From NCBI GenBank assembly GCA_024231695.1, contig JAAEQF010000224.1, positions 1 to 41,552 on the forward strand: a stretch of DNA of 41,552 bases. Reading direction: 5' to 3'. Source of the stretch: FCB group bacterium (GTDB lineage Bacteria > Zixibacteria > MSB-5A5 > GN15 > JAAZOE01). Below are positions 1-8,290 of this stretch, piece after piece (within the stretch, counting starts at the first letter, position 1; each line of letters begins with the position of its first letter). A program made the position numbers and the translations under genes. The notes beneath the pieces are model-generated. The model did not search any database and was not told the origin of the DNA. It was given only the letters and a program-made list of their open reading frames with translations.

Positions 1-156
1 AAATCTGACCTCAACCCCTGCCCAAATGTGCAGCTTAAGAGCCATAGGAGGTCCGTAGACGAACCATGGTGGAGATCACACTCATATACGTCTGTTGCAA
101 CCCAAGTATTCGATACTTACCTAATCATATCCCAATAACACGAGCCAAAAAGGCCG

Positions 157-185
157 TTGCAAAATCGTTCCAAATAGCGTAAATT
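157..185 (+). promoter_or_regulatory. Predicted housekeeping promoter of tRNA-Leu/tig
   Basis: TTGCAA (157-162), a 17-nt spacer and TAAATT (180-185) place a start near 192, about 11 nt before the tRNA 5' end. The same -10 hexamer recurs at several other genes in this window. No gene was recognised in bases 1-156; a small hairpin AAGTAT-TCG-ATACTT is at 104-118. The call rests on pattern only. Confidence 0.45.
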
Positions 186-202
186 GCGCGCGCGTAAATA
201 CG

Positions 203-288
203 GCGAAAGTGGCGGAACTGGTAGACGCGCTGGATTTAGGATCCAGTCCTTTTCCGGGGTGGGGGTTCGAGTCCCCCCTTTCGCACCA
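203..288 (+). tRNA. tRNA-Leu, anticodon TAG
   Basis: A complete class II (long variable arm) tRNA. The acceptor GCGAAAG (203-209) pairs with CTTTCGC (278-284), followed by discriminator A285 and an encoded CCA (286-288). The anticodon stem CTGGA/TCCAG encloses the loop TTTAGGA, giving anticodon TAG (237-239), which reads leucine CUN codons. The T arm is GGGGG-TTCGAGT-CCCCC (261-277). It sits 17 nt before the tig start codon with no terminator between them, so tRNA and chaperone/protease mRNA are probably cut from one transcript. Confidence 0.97.
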
Positions 289-305
289 ATTCTTTGGAGG
301 ATCGG

Positions 306-1556
306 TTGAAAATAGACGTTGTGGAAAAAGAAGGCCTGAAACGGGAACTGACTATCGAAGTCCCGGCCGAAATAGTTGACGAAACTTTCGAAAAAATCTA
401 TACCGCTTATCGTCTAAAAGCCAAAATAGACGGTTTTCGGCCCGGAAAAGTGCCGTTAAATGTTATTCGTAAAAGATTCAAAGGCGATGCTACTGCGGCC
501 TTGATTGATGAATTGACTCAGAAATATTATGAAGAAGCGATCAAGGAAACGAAACTGGAACCGGTCGGTAATCCGACTCTATCTGATTTCGACGTCGATG
601 ATGGTAAACCGCTGACTTTTACCATCGGCATCGAAGTCATGCCTCAGATCGATTCGGTCAAGCATGAAAACATTACTGTAAATGATGAAAAATTCGTGGT
701 TCCCGACAAAGATGTGGATCAGGCGCTGGAGAATTTCCGCAAAGGGCAGGCCGAAGTACGCCCTGTGGAACGTCCGGCGGGGGATGATGATGTTCTGGTC
801 TGTGATTTGGAACCGACCGCGGAACCGGGCTTTTTTGATCAGGATAAGTACGAAAATCAGGAAATCGACCTGTCCAACGAATTCACCGATAAGGAATTCC
901 GGGAAGGTCTGGCGGGTTGCAGGCCCGAAGACGTCCGCGAGATAAAAATCGATTACGCTGACGATTACGGCAATGAGCGGTTCGCCGGCAAAAGTGTCAG
1001 CTACAAGATTACTGTCCGGGAAGTAAAAGAACGGATTCTACCGCCGCTTAACGACGATCTGGCCAAAATGTCCGGTCAAGCCGAAACACTTCTGGAACTG
1101 AAGCTTAGTATTCGCAAGCAGATGGAAACCGAACTTGAAACTCAGACCGCCCGAGTACGTAAAAAAACAATAATCGACCAGGTTGTGGCTCAGAACGTAA
1201 TCGAAGTGCCAGAAACGATGCTCGAATCGTATCTTAAAGGAGTAATCGAGGATAACAAGAAGCAGGATGAGAAAGCCGACGAAAAGGAATTGCGCGAGAA
1301 ATATAGCCCGATCGGAACCGCGTCCATCCAATGGTATCTGCTTTATCATCGGCTGGCGATTCAGGAAAAGATTGAAGTTTCGCCTGAGGATACCGAAAAT
1401 TGGATTAAGAAGTTTGCTGAGAGCTATCGAATGGAAATCCCCAAGGCCAAGGAGATACTGGCCAAAACGGGCCGGGTGGGGGAGATCAAAGACGGGATAC
1501 TGGAAGAAAAAGTTCTCGATTTTTTGGCCTCGACTACCGGCGGCGAAAAGGGGTAA
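306..1556 (+). CDS. tig: Trigger factor, ribosome-associated chaperone and peptidyl-prolyl isomerase
   Basis: Trigger factor binds the ribosomal exit tunnel and shields nascent chains. The N-terminal ribosome-binding domain carries the signature-like GFRPGKVPLNVI (about residues 43-54), followed by a divergent FKBP-type domain and a long helical, charged C-terminal chaperone domain. At about 416 aa it has family length. A TTG at 294 would also be in frame, but the sequence TTTGGAGG (293-300) is itself the ribosome-binding site, so the TTG at 306 (MKIDVVEKEG) is the likely start. It is followed 22 nt later by clpP and then clpX, the classical tig-clpP-clpX order linking folding to proteolysis. 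Confidence 0.96.
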   Translation: MKIDVVEKEGLKRELTIEVPAEIVDETFEKIYTAYRLKAKIDGFRPGKVPLNVIRKRFKGDATAALIDELTQKYYEEAIKETKLEPVGNPTLSDFDVDDGKPLTFTIGIEVMPQIDSVKHENITVNDEKFVVPDKDVDQALENFRKGQAEVRPVERPAGDDDVLVCDLEPTAEPGFFDQDKYENQEIDLSNEFTDKEFREGLAGCRPEDVREIKIDYADDYGNERFAGKSVSYKITVREVKERILPPLNDDLAKMSGQAETLLELKLSIRKQMETELETQTARVRKKTIIDQVVAQNVIEVPETMLESYLKGVIEDNKKQDEKADEKELREKYSPIGTASIQWYLLYHRLAIQEKIEVSPEDTENWIKKFAESYRMEIPKAKEILAKTGRVGEIKDGILEEKVLDFLASTTGGEKG

Positions 1557-1578
1557 TTGAAAACAAGGAAGGTAATGT

Positions 1579-2181
1579 ATGACACTGATTCCGATGGTTG
1601 TTGAAACAACGGGGCGCGGTGAACGGGCCTATGATATCTATTCCCGCCTGCTGAAAGATCGAATTATTTTCATCGGGTCGCCGATCGACGATAATGTCGC
1701 CAATCTGGTTATCGCGCAGATGTTGTTTTTGGAAGCTGAAGACCCGACCAAGGATATTTTTCTTTATATCAACTCGCCGGGCGGATCGGTCAGCGCCGGA
1801 ATGGCCATGTATGACACCATGCAGTTTATCAAACCCGACATCGTTACCACCTGCATGGGAATGGCCGCCTCGATGGGTGCCTTTCTGCTGGCCGCCGGAA
1901 CCACCGGCAAACGAGCCGCACTACCCAATTCACGCATAATGATCCATCAACCGATGGCCGGAACGCAGGGCCAGATTTCCGATATCGAAATCATGACTAC
2001 CGAATTCATCATGATGAAAAAGAAACTCAACAATCTGTTGGTTTTTCATACCGGGCAGCCGTTGGATAAAATCGAAAAGGATACCGATCGTAATTACTTT
2101 ATGTCGGCCGAAGAAGCCAAAGAGTACGGTCTGATTGACAAAGTGTACGATCTCAAAGCGGGTGACGACGATAAAAAATAG
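1579..2181 (+). CDS. clpP: ATP-dependent Clp protease, proteolytic subunit ClpP
   Basis: This is the serine peptidase that forms the tetradecameric chamber of the Clp protease. The catalytic triad is visible as Ser98 in GMAASMG, His123 in MIHQPMAG and Asp168 in EKDTDRN. The oxyanion-side motif SPGGSVSAG is at 66-74. The length of 200 aa is typical, and the short N-terminal segment before [10 protein letters not shown] fits a removable propeptide. The site AAGGAAGG precedes the ATG. It lies between tig and clpX in the same transcript, so its ATPase partner is made alongside it. Confidence 0.98.
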   Translation: MTLIPMVVETTGRGERAYDIYSRLLKDRIIFIGSPIDDNVANLVIAQMLFLEAEDPTKDIFLYINSPGGSVSAGMAMYDTMQFIKPDIVTTCMGMAASMGAFLLAAGTTGKRAALPNSRIMIHQPMAGTQGQISDIEIMTTEFIMMKKKLNNLLVFHTGQPLDKIEKDTDRNYFMSAEEAKEYGLIDKVYDLKAGDDDKK

Positions 2182-2195
2182 GATTTGAACGTCAA

Positions 2196-3449
2196 ATGGA
2201 TGATGATTCCAAAAAATCGGGTCCCGTGGAACGGTGCTCGTTTTGCGGCAAACCGACAACCCAGGTCAAGCGACTCTTTTCCGGCTATCAGGCCTATATT
2301 TGCAACAATTGTGTGACCCTCTGTCATGACCTGATGGCCGTTTCCGAGGAGCCGAAGGAAGCCGAGACCAAGTTCACCGTCCCTACTCCGACCGAAATCA
2401 AGGATTTTCTTGACACTTACGTTATCGATCAGGAAGAGTCGAAGCGGACGGTATCGGTAGCCGTTTATAATCATTATAAGCGGATTCAGGCCAAGGCTAC
2501 TTCCGATGATGTCGAACTGGAGAAGTCGAATATTATGCTACTCGGTCCGACCGGCACCGGCAAGACACTCATCGCTCACACTCTGGCCAAATTCCTTTCA
2601 GTACCGTTTACCATTGCCGATGCCACGGTGTTGACCGAAGCCGGTTATGTCGGCGAGGATGTCGAAAATATCCTGGTGCGGTTGTTTCAGGCGGCCAACT
2701 ACGACCCGCGGAAAACCGAACTGGGCATCATCTACATCGACGAAATCGATAAAATCTCTCGCACCGACGGCAACCCGTCGATCACTCGCGATGTCTCCGG
2801 CGAAGGCGTCCAGCAGGCTCTTTTGAAGATTCTGGAAGGTTCGGTGGCCAATATTCCGCCCAAAGGCGGGCGTAAACACCCCGAACAGAATTTCGTCCAG
2901 ATCGACACCCGCAATATTCTCTTTATTTGCGGGGGAGCGTTTGAGGGACTCGATAAGATTATCGCTCGTCGAATCGGCAAGAAAACCGTCGGTTTCGACG
3001 CCCGTAAAATCGCCATCGACGAAAAAAGTTCGGAGCTTTTGGGTCAGGTGGGACCGTCCGATCTTTTAGACTATGGCCTGATCCCGGAACTGATCGGTCG
3101 TCTGCCGGTGGTCACCGCTCTCAAGCCGCTGACCGAAAAAGCCCTGCGCTCGATTCTGACCGAACCGAAAAACGCCCTGATCAAACAGTATCAAAAACTG
3201 TTTGAACTCGATGGTATTAAACTGAGTTTCGAACCGGCGGCCTTGAATGCGGCCGTGGTCGAAGCAGTCAAGCGGAAAACCGGCGCGCGGTCACTGCGGT
3301 CGATTTTCGAGGCGGCCATGCTTGATGTCATGTTCGACGCTCCGACTATGCCCGACTTGAAGGAAGTGGTGATCACCGAAAAGGTGATCAAGCGTACCGG
3401 TAAGCCAAAATTCAAGTTCAAAACTAAAAAAGGCAAGAAGTCGGCATAG
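2196..3449 (+). CDS. clpX: ClpX, ATPase/unfoldase subunit of the Clp protease
   Basis: ClpX is an AAA+ unfoldase that recognises tagged substrates and feeds them to ClpP. The N-terminal zinc-binding domain has Cys14-x2-Cys17 and Cys36-x2-Cys39. Walker A is GPTGTGKT (117-124), the pore loop is GYVGE (150-154), Walker B is IIYIDEID (178-185), and the C-terminal small domain contains [10 protein letters not shown]. The ClpP-docking tripeptide is VGF rather than the common IGF, a conservative change. The protein ends in a lysine-rich tail. The start ATG is 14 nt after the clpP stop. No lon gene follows; an intrinsic terminator ends the operon. Confidence 0.98.
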   Translation: MDDDSKKSGPVERCSFCGKPTTQVKRLFSGYQAYICNNCVTLCHDLMAVSEEPKEAETKFTVPTPTEIKDFLDTYVIDQEESKRTVSVAVYNHYKRIQAKATSDDVELEKSNIMLLGPTGTGKTLIAHTLAKFLSVPFTIADATVLTEAGYVGEDVENILVRLFQAANYDPRKTELGIIYIDEIDKISRTDGNPSITRDVSGEGVQQALLKILEGSVANIPPKGGRKHPEQNFVQIDTRNILFICGGAFEGLDKIIARRIGKKTVGFDARKIAIDEKSSELLGQVGPSDLLDYGLIPELIGRLPVVTALKPLTEKALRSILTEPKNALIKQYQKLFELDGIKLSFEPAALNAAVVEAVKRKTGARSLRSIFEAAMLDVMFDAPTMPDLKEVVITEKVIKRTGKPKFKFKTKKGKKSA

Positions 3450-3475
3450 GGACAGCCGTTTCATAGATAAAAATA

Positions 3476-3503
3476 AGTCGCCTTTTTATAGGCGGCTTTT
3501 TTT
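3476..3503 (+). terminator. Rho-independent terminator of the tig-clpP-clpX operon
   Basis: AGTCGCC (3476-3482) pairs with GGCGGCT (3491-3497), including one T-G wobble, around an 8-nt loop. A run of seven T (3497-3503) follows. Confidence 0.85.
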
Positions 3504-3536
3504 ATGATTGAATATGTCGACTACGTTGATGCCTGC

Positions 3537-3565
3537 TTGACAATACAATAGCAGGCTATGATATT
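3537..3565 (+). promoter_or_regulatory. Predicted promoter of the GNAT gene
   Basis: A perfect TTGACA (3537-3542) is followed after 17 nt by GATATT (3560-3565). Transcription would start near 3572, leaving a short leader with CAGGGA before the ATG at 3598. Confidence 0.5.
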
Positions 3566-3597
3566 AGGCGCATTGTTTTTAAAACAGGGATTCCTAT

Positions 3598-4392
3598 ATG
3601 CACCTTACCACCGATAAATACAAACTCGCCGCTCATTTTAATAAATCCCCTGTCCTCTTCGCCTATCATATAGGTGATCTTGATGACCTTTTCTTTTCCC
3701 TCTGCCGCTGGCCGGTCATCCAAGACGATGATGGCGAAATCGAAGATGCCCTCCTGATCTACGATCATCCTCAATATCCCACGGTGATGGCTTTCGGCCT
3801 GACCGATAAATACGACGAACTTCTGATTGACGCTCTGGAGATATTACCGGATAAGTTCTTCTGCCATTATCAGATATCGTGTGGTGAAATCCTTCGCAGT
3901 TCATTCAAGGCCCAACCATTAGGGCCGCATTTCAAAATGAAGCTGAACCCCGAGAAGTTCGCAGTCTATCAAAAAACACAAAAGCCCGATAATCAAACCG
4001 ATATCATCCGGCTCGACACACCCCATGCCGGTACGCTGATCAATTTCTACAAAACCGCCTACCCCGACGGATATTTTGATCCTCGTATGCTTCAGACAAG
4101 GAAATTCTTCGGTGCTTTCGAACAAAACGAACTAGCCGCCGTGGCCGGTATTCATGTCTATTCCAACGAATTCAAAGTCGGCGTTCTGGGGTCGGTAGCC
4201 TCCGATCCCCGGTATCGGGGGAAGGGCCTGGCGACATTGGTTTCGGCTCGCCTGGTCGAAGAATTGATGGCCGAAAATAAACTGATTGCCCTTCATGTTG
4301 GCGCTGATAACTATGCAGCCATGGCCTGCTACAAAAAGATTGGCTTTGAGGTTGCCTTTGACTACGAAGAGGCGTTATTTACTCGTCGATAG
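3598..4392 (+). CDS. GNAT-family N-acetyltransferase
   Basis: The C-terminal half (about residues 140-264) is a GNAT fold. The acetyl-CoA pyrophosphate-binding motif A reads VASDPRYRGKGLATLVS (R-x-x-G-x-G/A type), and the later stretch ADNYAAMACYKKIGFE is the usual motif B. The first 120 residues match no family I recognise and may form a second, degenerate GNAT-like lobe, as in FR47-type two-lobed enzymes. The acceptor substrate cannot be read from sequence. It has its own promoter after the clpX terminator and lies 31 nt upstream of the carbonic-anhydrase-like gene, so the two are probably co-transcribed. Confidence 0.85.
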   Translation: MHLTTDKYKLAAHFNKSPVLFAYHIGDLDDLFFSLCRWPVIQDDDGEIEDALLIYDHPQYPTVMAFGLTDKYDELLIDALEILPDKFFCHYQISCGEILRSSFKAQPLGPHFKMKLNPEKFAVYQKTQKPDNQTDIIRLDTPHAGTLINFYKTAYPDGYFDPRMLQTRKFFGAFEQNELAAVAGIHVYSNEFKVGVLGSVASDPRYRGKGLATLVSARLVEELMAENKLIALHVGADNYAAMACYKKIGFEVAFDYEEALFTRR

Positions 4393-4423
4393 ATAATTCG
4401 CGATACAAAACAAGGAGTACTTC

Positions 4424-4816
4424 ATGGCTAAAGGAAAATTCGGAACCGCCATCAATTGTATGGACGGTCGCGTCCAATTGCCAGTAATAAATTGGATGAC
4501 TGAAAAATTCGGCCTCGATTATGTTGACATGATTACCGAGCCGGGCCCGGATAAAATCCTGGCCGAACGAATATTCCCCAATATTGATTCGGTTAAAACC
4601 CGCGTCTTGATCTCGGTCGAAAAACATGGCTCCGATGTTATTATCATTACCGGCCATGATGGTTGCGCCGGTAACCCGGTTTCAAAAGATGCCCACCGCG
4701 AACATATTCTTCGGGCCATGAGAGTTATCAAAAGCTGGGGTCTATCCGTTTCGATCTATGGCCTCTGGCTGGATAGTAATTGGGATGTCGAAATTGTGGA
4801 AACAATAGAGAAATAG
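4424..4816 (+). CDS. Short beta-carbonic-anhydrase-like zinc protein
   Basis: The 130-aa protein keeps the complete metal and active-site pattern of beta-class carbonic anhydrases: Cys12-x-Asp14-x-Arg16 in NCMDGRV and His78-x-x-Cys81 in TGHDGCAGN. Beta-CAs use these residues to bind zinc (Cys, His, Cys) and to form the Asp-Arg dyad. Usual family members are around 200 aa, so this is a minimal form lacking the N-terminal helices and much of the C-terminal region. Whether it hydrates CO2 is unknown. An AAGGAG-like site precedes the ATG. The gene converges on the radical SAM gene with only 6 nt between stop codons and no visible terminator. Confidence 0.7.
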   Translation: MAKGKFGTAINCMDGRVQLPVINWMTEKFGLDYVDMITEPGPDKILAERIFPNIDSVKTRVLISVEKHGSDVIIITGHDGCAGNPVSKDAHREHILRAMRVIKSWGLSVSIYGLWLDSNWDVEIVETIEK

Positions 4817-4822
4817 CGGCTA

Positions 4823-5809
4823 CTACCGTCCCCGAAGCGATCTGAACATATAGGCCAGTTTCCAACGCGGATCGCTGCCACTGAAAGGCAGGTCGCATTT
4901 GGCACAGGCGGCGTTTTGTTCGACTTTTCTATCAAGAAGGTTCTGACGAAAACGTTGATATTTTGCTCCGTTCCAAATCTCCATAATCGGATCAACAAAC
5001 AGATTTCCTAACACCGATCGCCCGACAGTGTCGCGACAACAGGCGACACAATCTCCGTTATGAGCCACGGCCATCTGTGTCCAGGGATAGGGACACAAAC
5101 GGTAATTGGAATCGTCATTCCGGTTGTCCAAATGCCCGCAAAAATTATGAAACTGCCGCGAATCAAAACGTATCTGTTTTGAATTGGCCGTCAATTCGTC
5201 CGGGAACAGCTTTTTTAGTTTTTGTAAGGATTTTTCCGGATCAAATCCGGAAAACGATGTGATGTCGTGCACGTCCAGATGTATCCCCGGAAAGCTTTTG
5301 GCCATTTTCATCAAGCGGATTAGATTCGCTCGCACGAGCTCAAAGTCGCCCTCTCGTCCTCGAGTTTTCTCAAAAACCTGCGGGTCAGAAGCAAAATCGA
5401 TGGAAGCTCGAAACGGCCCGGCCTCGGCCAGTGAATCGACCTTGCCATTGTCCATAAGCGTGCCATTGGAGGCGAATACCGAGAAATATCCGCGTTCAGC
5501 CGCCAGCCGGACAAAGCCGCTGAAATCCTTGTTAAGCAATGGCTCGCCATCAAGAGTAAAATTAAGATTTTTATTGGCGGGCTGAACATTATCCAGTCGC
5601 TTCAGGAACAATCGAAAATTATCCATCGATAACAGTCCCGGTGGACGTCTTTCCTTATGCGCCGGATCGCTTTGTGGGCAGAAATCACATTGGAGATTGC
5701 AGGCGTTGGTCGGTTCGATGGTGTACTGATAGGGCGGATGGGCAAGATGAACGGACCGCGCAATTTTGTAGGACCAACCGAGCTTGATGATATGCAGCCA
5801 TTTTCGCAT
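4823..5809 (-). CDS. Radical SAM protein with C-terminal SPASM-type cysteines
   Basis: A radical SAM core is shown by Cys37-x3-Cys41-x2-Cys44 in TNACNLQCDFC, which binds the [4Fe-4S] cluster that cleaves S-adenosylmethionine. The downstream LDGEPLLN resembles the SAM-contacting GGEP motif. The C-terminal cysteines at 239, 254, 257, 258, 302 and 305 (CPYPW, GDCVACC, CAKC) form a SPASM-like auxiliary cluster domain, as in peptide-modifying maturases and anaerobic sulfatase-maturating enzymes. It is the last gene of the tldD-tldE-small Tat-prmC operon, starting 26 nt after the prmC stop. The substrate is unknown; a role in peptide modification is inference from context. Confidence 0.85.
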   Translation of the reverse strand: MRKWLHIIKLGWSYKIARSVHLAHPPYQYTIEPTNACNLQCDFCPQSDPAHKERRPPGLLSMDNFRLFLKRLDNVQPANKNLNFTLDGEPLLNKDFSGFVRLAAERGYFSVFASNGTLMDNGKVDSLAEAGPFRASIDFASDPQVFEKTRGREGDFELVRANLIRLMKMAKSFPGIHLDVHDITSFSGFDPEKSLQKLKKLFPDELTANSKQIRFDSRQFHNFCGHLDNRNDDSNYRLCPYPWTQMAVAHNGDCVACCRDTVGRSVLGNLFVDPIMEIWNGAKYQRFRQNLLDRKVEQNAACAKCDLPFSGSDPRWKLAYMFRSLRGR

Positions 5810-5835
5810 TTGTGTATCCCGGTATCTGTCCTAAC

Positions 5836-6699
5836 CTATTTCACCTTGCAGAGAACAATACGGTCGATATCGGCGAGGTCTTTGATCAGCAAGCAATCAG
5901 AATATCTTTTGTCCTGATCGACGATTTCGAATATTCCTTCGGCCTGATTATCCCCGACCTCAAAAATTAAATAACCGGGGACATTCAAATAGTCGGGAGC
6001 CTCGGTCAAAATGCGCTCGATTACATCGAGTCCCTGATCCCCTGCCAGAAGCGATACCTGCGGATCGGCTTTGACTTCAGGTGGAAGACCTTCATAGTCG
6101 CCGATAGTGATATAGGGCGGATTGGAAGCGATAATATCAAACTTTTCGTCGCCTGCTATGGCCGCAAAAAGATCGGAACGACAAAGACGCACATTGCTTT
6201 CGATTTTAAAACGAGCCGCGTTTTCGCGGGCTACCGCCAGGGCTTCTTCGGAAATATCCACAGCGGTAATGTCCAGTTCGGGATTTTCCAGTTTGAGTGT
6301 CAATGCCAGAACACCCGAACCGGTGCCGATATCCAGAATCTTGACCGGCGTGGACGGGCAAAAGCGAGCTGAACGCAGGACCGAATCCATCAGGATTTCC
6401 GTCTCGGGACAAGGCACCATGACCGCCTCGTTGACTTTAAACTTGCGCCCGAAAAACCATGATGAGCCAAGGATATATTGAAGCGGATAGCGGGTCAGCC
6501 GTTTTTCAACAATAGCATTGAATTTTTCCATCAAGGCATCATTGAGTAGCATCGAACCCTGTAGAAATAGATGCAGACGAGTGCAATCAAGCAGATCGCA
6601 CAGAATAAGCTCAGCTTCGGCCGCTCCAGCCTCTATGCCGACCTTTTCCAGTTTCCTGGCCGCCTCGGATATGACGAGATTTAGATTTCTATCCGACAT
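5836..6699 (-). CDS. prmC: Release-factor glutamine N5-methyltransferase PrmC (HemK)
   Basis: PrmC methylates the glutamine of the GGQ motif in class I release factors. The SAM-binding motif DIGTGSG is at 123-129 and the signature NPPY at 193-196, with the family's N-terminal helical domain before them. An in-frame ATG 69 nt upstream exists, but the chosen start gives the normal N-terminus (MSDRNLNLVISEA), 287 aa, and overlaps the TGA of the preceding small gene as TGATG, implying coupled translation. In many bacteria prmC directly follows prfA; here prfA lies 5 kb away on the same strand. Confidence 0.93.
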   Translation of the reverse strand: MSDRNLNLVISEAARKLEKVGIEAGAAEAELILCDLLDCTRLHLFLQGSMLLNDALMEKFNAIVEKRLTRYPLQYILGSSWFFGRKFKVNEAVMVPCPETEILMDSVLRSARFCPSTPVKILDIGTGSGVLALTLKLENPELDITAVDISEEALAVARENAARFKIESNVRLCRSDLFAAIAGDEKFDIIASNPPYITIGDYEGLPPEVKADPQVSLLAGDQGLDVIERILTEAPDYLNVPGYLIFEVGDNQAEGIFEIVDQDKRYSDCLLIKDLADIDRIVLCKVK

Positions 6700-6929
6700 C
6701 AGATGGAATCGGGAAGCGCCGCTCCGCCACCCGCCCAAATATCGGTTAATTCGGGATGAAATGCACACCCCGATTTTTTGTGTCCGTGAAAACGAAGAAT
6801 TGGCCGGGGAGACCGGCTTGGCGCAGTCGACTTAATGGCGCATTCCAACTCATCAGTCGGAATTACCGGCAAAACTGCTCCAGCAGCCAGAATAGCCGAG
6901 AGTTTGATAAATTCGCGTCGGGCTAACAT
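6699..6929 (-). CDS. Small protein with twin-arginine-type signal peptide
   Basis: This is a 76-aa product of unknown function. The N-terminus MLARREFIKLSAILAAGAV has a twin-arginine pair (Arg4-Arg5) in an RREFIK context followed by a hydrophobic stretch, which is the layout of a Tat signal. The remaining 45-50 residues carry possible metal ligands His48, His50, Cys55 and His58, plus Cys30. Reality is supported by spacing: its ATG overlaps the tldE stop, a strong GGGAGGGG site lies just upstream inside tldE, and its TGA overlaps the prmC ATG. It could be an exported small metalloprotein, a substrate of TldD/E or of the radical SAM enzyme, or the remnant of a longer Tat protein. Confidence 0.55.
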   Translation of the reverse strand: MLARREFIKLSAILAAGAVLPVIPTDELECAIKSTAPSRSPRPILRFHGHKKSGCAFHPELTDIWAGGGAALPDSI

Positions 6930-8287
6930 TTCCCCTCCCATTCTTCCTTGGTTTCCTGCACCAGGTCGAATCCGTTGATTTTCATCGCCGGCACCAAAAG
7001 CAGCGACGAATACTGCGGATAAACAACTCGGTTTCTGGAAATCATTTCCACGTTGGAAAAGGCTTCCAGAATCGATTGATTGGTACGCATGTTTTTTATC
7101 GCCGAGCCGACTTTCCCATTTTCGATCAGGAAGGTGCCGTCCAGTGTCGTGCCGGTAATCATCGTCCGCATCGGATTGAGAAAATTGATATACCAGAAAT
7201 GGGTTATCAATACTCCCCGCTCGGTCGAGGCAATCATCTCTTCTACTGTCGCTTTGCCCGGGGCGATGGCCAAATTTTTGGGATATGGCCCATAACTGTT
7301 GTCCGGAGGCAAAGCATGCCCCGTCGGAGTCACCCCCATCTGCGCAGCATAATAACTGTCGAAGGCGCCATCGCCGGCTTTACCCTGGTCTATTGGCTTG
7401 ATCGACTGCCGGCGAATCCCCTCGAAGTCAAACAAAAGCGACCCAAAAGCAGGATTTTCCGGTTCATCGGTGATCGTGATATTCTCGCCGGTAATCAGTT
7501 CACCAGTTTTTCCCGATAAAAAAGATCGGCGCTGAAGCATCGTTCGGCCGCCGAAACCGAGAAAGCCCAGGAAAAGCAGCAATTGCCCTACCGCTGCGGG
7601 CTCGAGAATCACTGTGAATTTACCGTCGGGCAAGGTTACAGGATCAGTACTGGCCTCAGCTTTTTTAATAGCCCGTTCGGCCACGGCCTGAAAATCGATT
7701 TTCGCCGGATCGGGATTGAAACCGATAGCATATCCGGAATTGTCTTCTTGGCCATTGACGGTCAATGACATCTCACTTTTACCGAACTGCCCGAATTGCT
7801 CCACACCCAGCGAATTGGCAATACCGACGGTCTGGATTTCGTGTCGAAACGCCCCCGCCGCCTCAAGATCCTTACTCCCAGCCATTTTGACAATCCCGGA
7901 GACCGCGCCAGCCATGTCATCCGCATTGAAATTCAAATTCGGTTCCACAAATACCGTTTTCTCCAGTGGCGGAGCCATCTCCGGCGTGGGGAATGACTCG
8001 AACCGTTCATCCGCTTCCTGTAAACTACTAATCCGCATAGCCGTCGATACGGCTCCCTCGATTCCAGCCGGGCTGAGATCATTGGTAGTGGCGATACCGA
8101 CTTTTTTATCCGCAACCGTCGTGACTATCAACCGCGTCTCTTCGTTGGCTATGTTTTGATGAATCACCGATTCGGCGAATCGCGTCAATCGGAAACGGTC
8201 GCTTATGAGCACCACTTCGGTCTGATCCGCAGGCGAGAGGTTGATTGCTTTTTGAAGTATTTCCTGAGTTTTGGTTTTATCCGGCAT
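6923..8287 (-). CDS. tldE: TldE/PmbA-type subunit of the TldD-TldE metalloprotease
   Basis: This 454-aa protein belongs to the TldD/PmbA family but lacks the HExxxH zinc motif, as expected for the non-catalytic TldE (PmbA) partner. The conserved C-terminal region includes FWYINFLNPMRTMITGTTLDGTFLIENG-like sequence, typical of the family. TldD-TldE heterodimers degrade unfolded or modified peptides and, in known cases, process ribosomally made peptides such as microcin B17. A GGGAGG site precedes the ATG, which lies 3 nt after the tldD stop. Its own stop overlaps the start of the small Tat-signal gene. Confidence 0.92.
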   Translation of the reverse strand: MPDKTKTQEILQKAINLSPADQTEVVLISDRFRLTRFAESVIHQNIANEETRLIVTTVADKKVGIATTNDLSPAGIEGAVSTAMRISSLQEADERFESFPTPEMAPPLEKTVFVEPNLNFNADDMAGAVSGIVKMAGSKDLEAAGAFRHEIQTVGIANSLGVEQFGQFGKSEMSLTVNGQEDNSGYAIGFNPDPAKIDFQAVAERAIKKAEASTDPVTLPDGKFTVILEPAAVGQLLLFLGFLGFGGRTMLQRRSFLSGKTGELITGENITITDEPENPAFGSLLFDFEGIRRQSIKPIDQGKAGDGAFDSYYAAQMGVTPTGHALPPDNSYGPYPKNLAIAPGKATVEEMIASTERGVLITHFWYINFLNPMRTMITGTTLDGTFLIENGKVGSAIKNMRTNQSILEAFSNVEMISRNRVVYPQYSSLLLVPAMKINGFDLVQETKEEWEGKC

Positions 8288-8290
8288 GAT

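Noticed and set aside
294..305. Four-codon N-terminal extension of tig from a TTG at 294
   Set aside because: These bases are the ribosome-binding site TTTGGAGG for the TTG at 306.
6700..6768. 23-codon extension of PrmC
   Set aside because: It matches nothing in the family and runs through the small Tat-signal gene; the ATG at 6699 overlapping its stop is the better start.
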